NCBI GenBank assembly: GCA_910591455.2
Contig: OU342806.1
Coordinates: 20,888,535 to 20,952,534 of the forward strand
Source of the DNA: Pholis gunnellus
Lineage: Eukaryota > Chordata > Actinopteri > Perciformes > Pholidae
Length of the DNA stretch: 64,000 nucleotides
Direction of reading: 5' to 3'
Below the pieces are notes generated by a model. The model did no database searches and was not told where the DNA came from. It was given only the letters and a program-made list of their open reading frames with translations. Position numbers and translations under genes: made by a program. Positions 58,988 through 64,000 of this stretch are shown one piece after another. The number at the start of each line of letters is the position of its first letter. Position 1 is the first letter of the stretch.

Positions 58988-61860
58988 ACCCCCCTTCAGC
59001 TTCAAGCAGCACTTCACATCGCTCTGCATTGAAATGGGCCAGTTGCTATGGCAACCCCATACAGCAGCATATTATTCTACTGTCAGAATTAAAAAAGGAG
59101 GATCAATTAGTGATGATGCTCAATTCCTGATCACGATTTCTTCATGTGTGTGTGTGAGTGTGTGTGTGTGTGTGTGTGTGTCTTGATAAACATACATACT
59201 ATTTTTGAGACGTTTAGTGATCTGAAGGATTCGTTCAGCTCAGGGTGGAAGATGAAGGCAGACTTGAGGTGCCTGAGTCACCACTACACACTGTGTGGGA
59301 GGGCTGAACGACGGCAGGATGGGGAATACAAGTAGAATGAAATCCACTGACTTTCAGCATGAGGGTGAGATGAGAAAGAGAGATCAGACACAGCTCAGGT
59401 TTTTGGTGGTGGTGAGGATCTTCTTGAGAAAATTGGAAGTCGACAAAAACAAGTTAAATCCGGTGCACTTTGTGGAAAGAAATGTGCTGCACATCAAATC
59501 CAGACCCCATTTCTCCGACATGCAAATATACAGTATATGACGGCACACCTCCGACTTTTGCAACTCTGTCGCCATTTTCCTTCCATCTTCTCGCAGAAGA
59601 ACATGGAGCAGTAAAAGCCCATAGCTCTAGGTACTAGTAATTGATGCCTGCAAAATATGCCATATAGGGAATGAACCTATTGTTTTTCATGTCTGCAGAC
59701 ACTGTAAAGGTGAGAAATGTTGGATAAATCAAGTAAAGTAACATTACAACTATGATTTGTCATACTTCCAGTGTTATATTCTTTAATTGTTCAATTTGAT
59801 CTTTAACAGTTGTATTGTATTATAGAGTGGTATCATTAGTATTAGTATTACCGTTTATCGTCTGTATGAGACATAACAGGCTTTCAAGTAGCTACGGGGT
59901 AAACCCATACGTGTCATTATTAGACGCTCAGAGAAAATCATCCGGGAGTGTGATGTAGTATAAAGAAAACACACACAGGGTGGGAGGGTCGAACAAACAC
60001 AGGACTTTCAACCAGGATACCGGTGTTCGTGTTCGTTTTCCATACTTTTGTTACGTTCTTTACATTTTACTTAGCATACTCATAGCGTACGTTCAGTCAG
60101 GAAGACTATACTCTTGTATGCTTAGGCCCGTAGTTTAACTCTCATACGTTTGCCATGCGCACTCATTATTTCCTTGCTGTCATTGTTTGGGGCTGTCAGT
60201 CATGATATCAGCTGTTTAGATCAGCTGGTCTCCTCTATCCAATAGCACAGCAAAATAATGACATCGTTGAGCCTATCATCTTGCTGCCGTCTCATTTAAC
60301 TATGATTGTCTCTGTACCTTCAGTACGTTCATGCTGCTGTCACTCGCCCCTCTACCTCTCCATCTCCGCCCAGTCTTCGCAGATTCATCATATTCATCAG
60401 CTCATCATTCTATCAGCCTCATCAGCCACCACCACCACCAGCGTCTGGACTCCACAAGGGGATTTATGTTGCTGCTGCTCAGAGCAGACGCCCCTCGATT
60501 ACAAATGTCCCTGTAGAGTCCAAGCACCAAAGACTCTGTCATCACATATCATCTGTTAATAATAAACTATTATCTTTTCTTCTTCTGACTTGTCTCTCCT
60601 GATTAAAGTGGTTTTGTGGCTCAAGTGTTGTTGTTTGAATTCACAACGTTAACTATGTGTTTTCTGTGACCGTAGTGGAGCTTCAGAGTTTGTTGCGCTC
60701 GGCTAACCAGCACGTTACAAAAGCGAGTTGGGATGAAAAAGTGTTTAACATGATTAATCTAATGGCAATTTATTTGAACTTGTTTTTCTTTCATTTTTTT
60801 TTACTTTCTTGTTTTTTTATTACTTTTTTGGTGTATAATTGTCCAAACAGGTGTGACATAAAATATGTGTAATCATCTCTTGTAAATGATCTGGCAGCTA
60901 ATAAAACATAATAATGATAAATAAAAGAAAGGACATAGAGCACCGAGAATAAGCAGGTTTACACAGACGAAAACAGACAATTTTACCAGAGAGTATTAGT
61001 AATATTCGCTGACCACTGCTTGAGTTAATTATAATAGTGTTTTTTATTTACGGTGGGAAATCTAGATGTGTGTTAGTCTCTATTCCCAAAGGATTTACAT
61101 CTCTGTTTGCTTTTCATTTTCAAATGTAGATGAGAAGAGTCATACATCAATCACAAAGAGCAAGCGAGTAAGATAGAGAGAATATATTTTTAGAGCCACT
61201 CTTCTTCCTCCTCCTCCTCCTCCTCCTCCTCCTCCTCCTCCTCCACCTCTGTTCATGCATCATCATAACTTTTCATAGAATAAAGATTTAGATTCCCAAA
61301 AAGCTTTCACAAGCATTGTGAATCACATCGATGATGATTTATAAATATGTGACTAATTACAGTAGAAAGCAACATTAGGTGCTGTCAATAGATTCTCCAC
61401 AGAACTCTACTGATGGGATGAACACCATCTTCCAACATCCTATCTTTGGGTGTATTGATGATGGCGGTGGAGAGCGCTGTCTAAAGGGTGCCGGAAGCTT
61501 TGCATGTTGCACTACATGTTGCTTGATCATGCCTAAAGACATAATGCTTGTTCAGAAATGGCCAAAGTCTAAGTGGAAAGCATGCCATCATGGCCTCGGC
61601 CTGGCTGCATCCCACTGCCTCCCCGATCCCTCTCCAAGAGCAGCGTTTGCAGTGCAGTGTTTATTGTTGCAACACCAGAAAGCATACAAATGGAGATAAC
61701 GCCGCACACTTTTGGACGGCCTCTCTTCAAAGGAATTTGTGGCGTTTGCTGTTGCAGAAACTGTCCCCATTTCCCCTTCTCACCCACCGAAAAGAGGATT
61801 CAGCCGCTGTCAGATGATTCAATGAGCATTTGGTTTAAGGCTACAGGAGGCTTTGAAGGT
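57881..61860. other. Gene-poor interval
   Basis: No gene is supported. It includes C-rich and CA tracts (58,951-58,990), a TG run (59,143-59,180) and a (CTC)n run (61,205-61,243). A stretch at about 60,330-60,620 has AATAAACTATT followed by TTGTCTCTCCTGATTAAAGTGG, which may be the 3' end of a retroelement LTR. Confidence 0.4.
61205..61243. repeat. (CTC)n trinucleotide microsatellite
   Basis: About 13 CTC/TCC units. Confidence 0.95.
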
Positions 61861-61861
61861 A

Positions 61862-62026
61862 AATTCACCCATTCATACACTGGTGGCAGAGGCTTCCACA
61901 CAAGAGGCCGACTGCTCATCAGGAGCGCTAAACATTCACACACACTGATAGCAGAGACACGTAGACCGCAGGGGTCAGGGGTCAAACTTCTGATTAATGG
62001 ACGCCCCGCTCTACCCCCTGAGCCAG
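61862..62026 (-). repeat. tRNA-derived SINE, reverse orientation
   Basis: On the minus strand it starts TGGCTCAGGGGGTAGAGCGG (A-box-like head), passes through CGTCCATTAATCAGAAGTTTG and ends with the CACCAGTGTATGAATGGGTG phrase typical of a common fish SINE. It lies inside a 196-codon open stretch on the plus strand (61,573-62,163), which is therefore not called a gene. Confidence 0.65.
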
Positions 62027-63089
<1,063 letters not shown>

Positions 63090-63359
63090 GTTGTAATGCG
63101 CGGTGCATTCTTCTGTGGAGGGCGAAGCGAGCAGCCATCCGCAGGGCAGCAAGAATTGCTCGAAATATCTACAGTCACTTAACCCACATCGCACACTGAT
63201 AGGGAAATCGGAATTTTCCTGCAAAAAGAAACTCGTGGCGTTTTTGACCCGGTTGGAAGTCCCCAACCTTTCGTCCAAACTGCCTTACCGGTGGAAGTTG
63301 TGCTGCCTGGAGCCACCGGGGAGTCTGGTCCCTCCGCAGCACTGTGAGGGTTGATTTGT

Positions 63360-63442
63360 CCCCTGCTGAGAGCGCAGCCTTTCATCGGCCCGGAGGTATC
63401 CACAGAGCAGGAGTTGCATTTTGGAGGAATATCGACACAATG
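63360..63442 (+). other. Possible 5' exon of a downstream gene (ATG at splice donor)
   Basis: In a locally GC/CpG-richer stretch (about 63,100-63,680), the sequence ATCGACACAATG is followed directly by a good donor GTAAGA. Position 63,440-63,442 could be a start codon ending its exon, a known arrangement in vertebrate genes. No second exon is in the window. Confidence 0.25.
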
Positions 63443-64000
63443 GTAAGATTCTGCAAAAATGCATGAATTAGAATTGTACCGTGTCGAATTCAACGTCACG
63501 ATTTTGCGCGGACGTGGATGTGTTGACGGGTGTCTGGGAGGAGGATGGAAATACAGCGTGCCGGGATCTTGCGGCATGTATCGCCCGTGGGCTCAGTGAG
63601 GAGGTGCCTTCTTCCCTTCAGCGGCTCCTCGCAGAGCGCAGTTTGCGCAATTAGTCTACTGCAACCGCACAATGTGCATCCAGCGTGAGATAACAGAAAC
63701 ACATCGTATGGGGATAATAGAGGAAAGGAGCCCGTTCATATCCACAACATGCTCTCCAGCAAATTGACAAATAGCCCATGTGTCCATATGCAGGAGGAGG
63801 CTCAGCCTTTCTTAAGCCTGTTTGGGTGGTTACTGAATAATAATGAAGTGGAAGCCTGGACACTAATAATGTTAGACTCAATGTTACATTGCGCTTTGAC
63901 GGTGATAGGCTACCAATATCCTTTCGTGTCTAGTCTGTGTCATTCATAATAATGCATGCATTGAAACAGGTCTGGATCAACACACAGCAGGCCTGTGACA

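Overview
This is a eukaryotic nuclear window, almost certainly from a ray-finned (teleost, probably percomorph) fish. Genes are split by GT-AG introns. The non-coding DNA is AT-rich and full of long (CA)n, (GA)n and poly-C tracts, tRNA-derived SINE pieces and DNA-transposon remnants of kinds common in fish. The two recognisable gene families are an alanine aminotransferase (GPT/ALT) relative and a pancreatic elastase of the CELA3 type.

Layout. (1) 1-6.5 kb: a second copy of an ALT-elastase block. It holds the last four exons of an ALT-like gene (cut by the window edge) and a broken CELA3 copy. (2) 6.8-7.4 kb: a solo LTR with a 4-bp target duplication. (3) 7.68-13.06 kb: a tandem array of about 6.4 units of ~838 bp, each carrying a tRNA-SINE-like segment. 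(4) 13-17 kb: no genes, but several nested direct repeats. (5) 17,094-21,342: a 4.25-kb element with 12-bp terminal inverted repeats and a TAA target duplication, carrying a decayed DUF4806-type gene on the minus strand. (6) 21.7-26.8 kb: a complete 11-exon ALT-like gene (475 codons). (7) 28.1-31.4 kb: a complete 8-exon CELA3-like elastase gene (267 codons) with a TATA box. (8) 31.4-64 kb: gene-poor DNA with transposon remnants (hAT-like MITE, piggyBac, Tc1-like), SINEs and microsatellites. A few isolated exon-like open stretches (near 35.1-35.5, 50.0, 55.7 and 63.4 kb) are only tentative.

Main points. The intact-looking ALT-like protein keeps many ALT landmarks, including the NPGNPTG loop, DEVYQD, the RGGY motif and the C-terminal substrate arginine. 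The lysine that should bind pyridoxal phosphate is replaced by serine, and the QYPLYSA stretch is lost, so it looks like a pseudoenzyme. The block 25.0-35.7 kb is repeated almost identically at 1-6.5 kb. In that copy the elastase has lost its promoter and exon 1, gained a stop codon, and lost its 3' end in a ~3.7-kb deletion. All assignments rest on reading the sequence by eye; no database search was possible.
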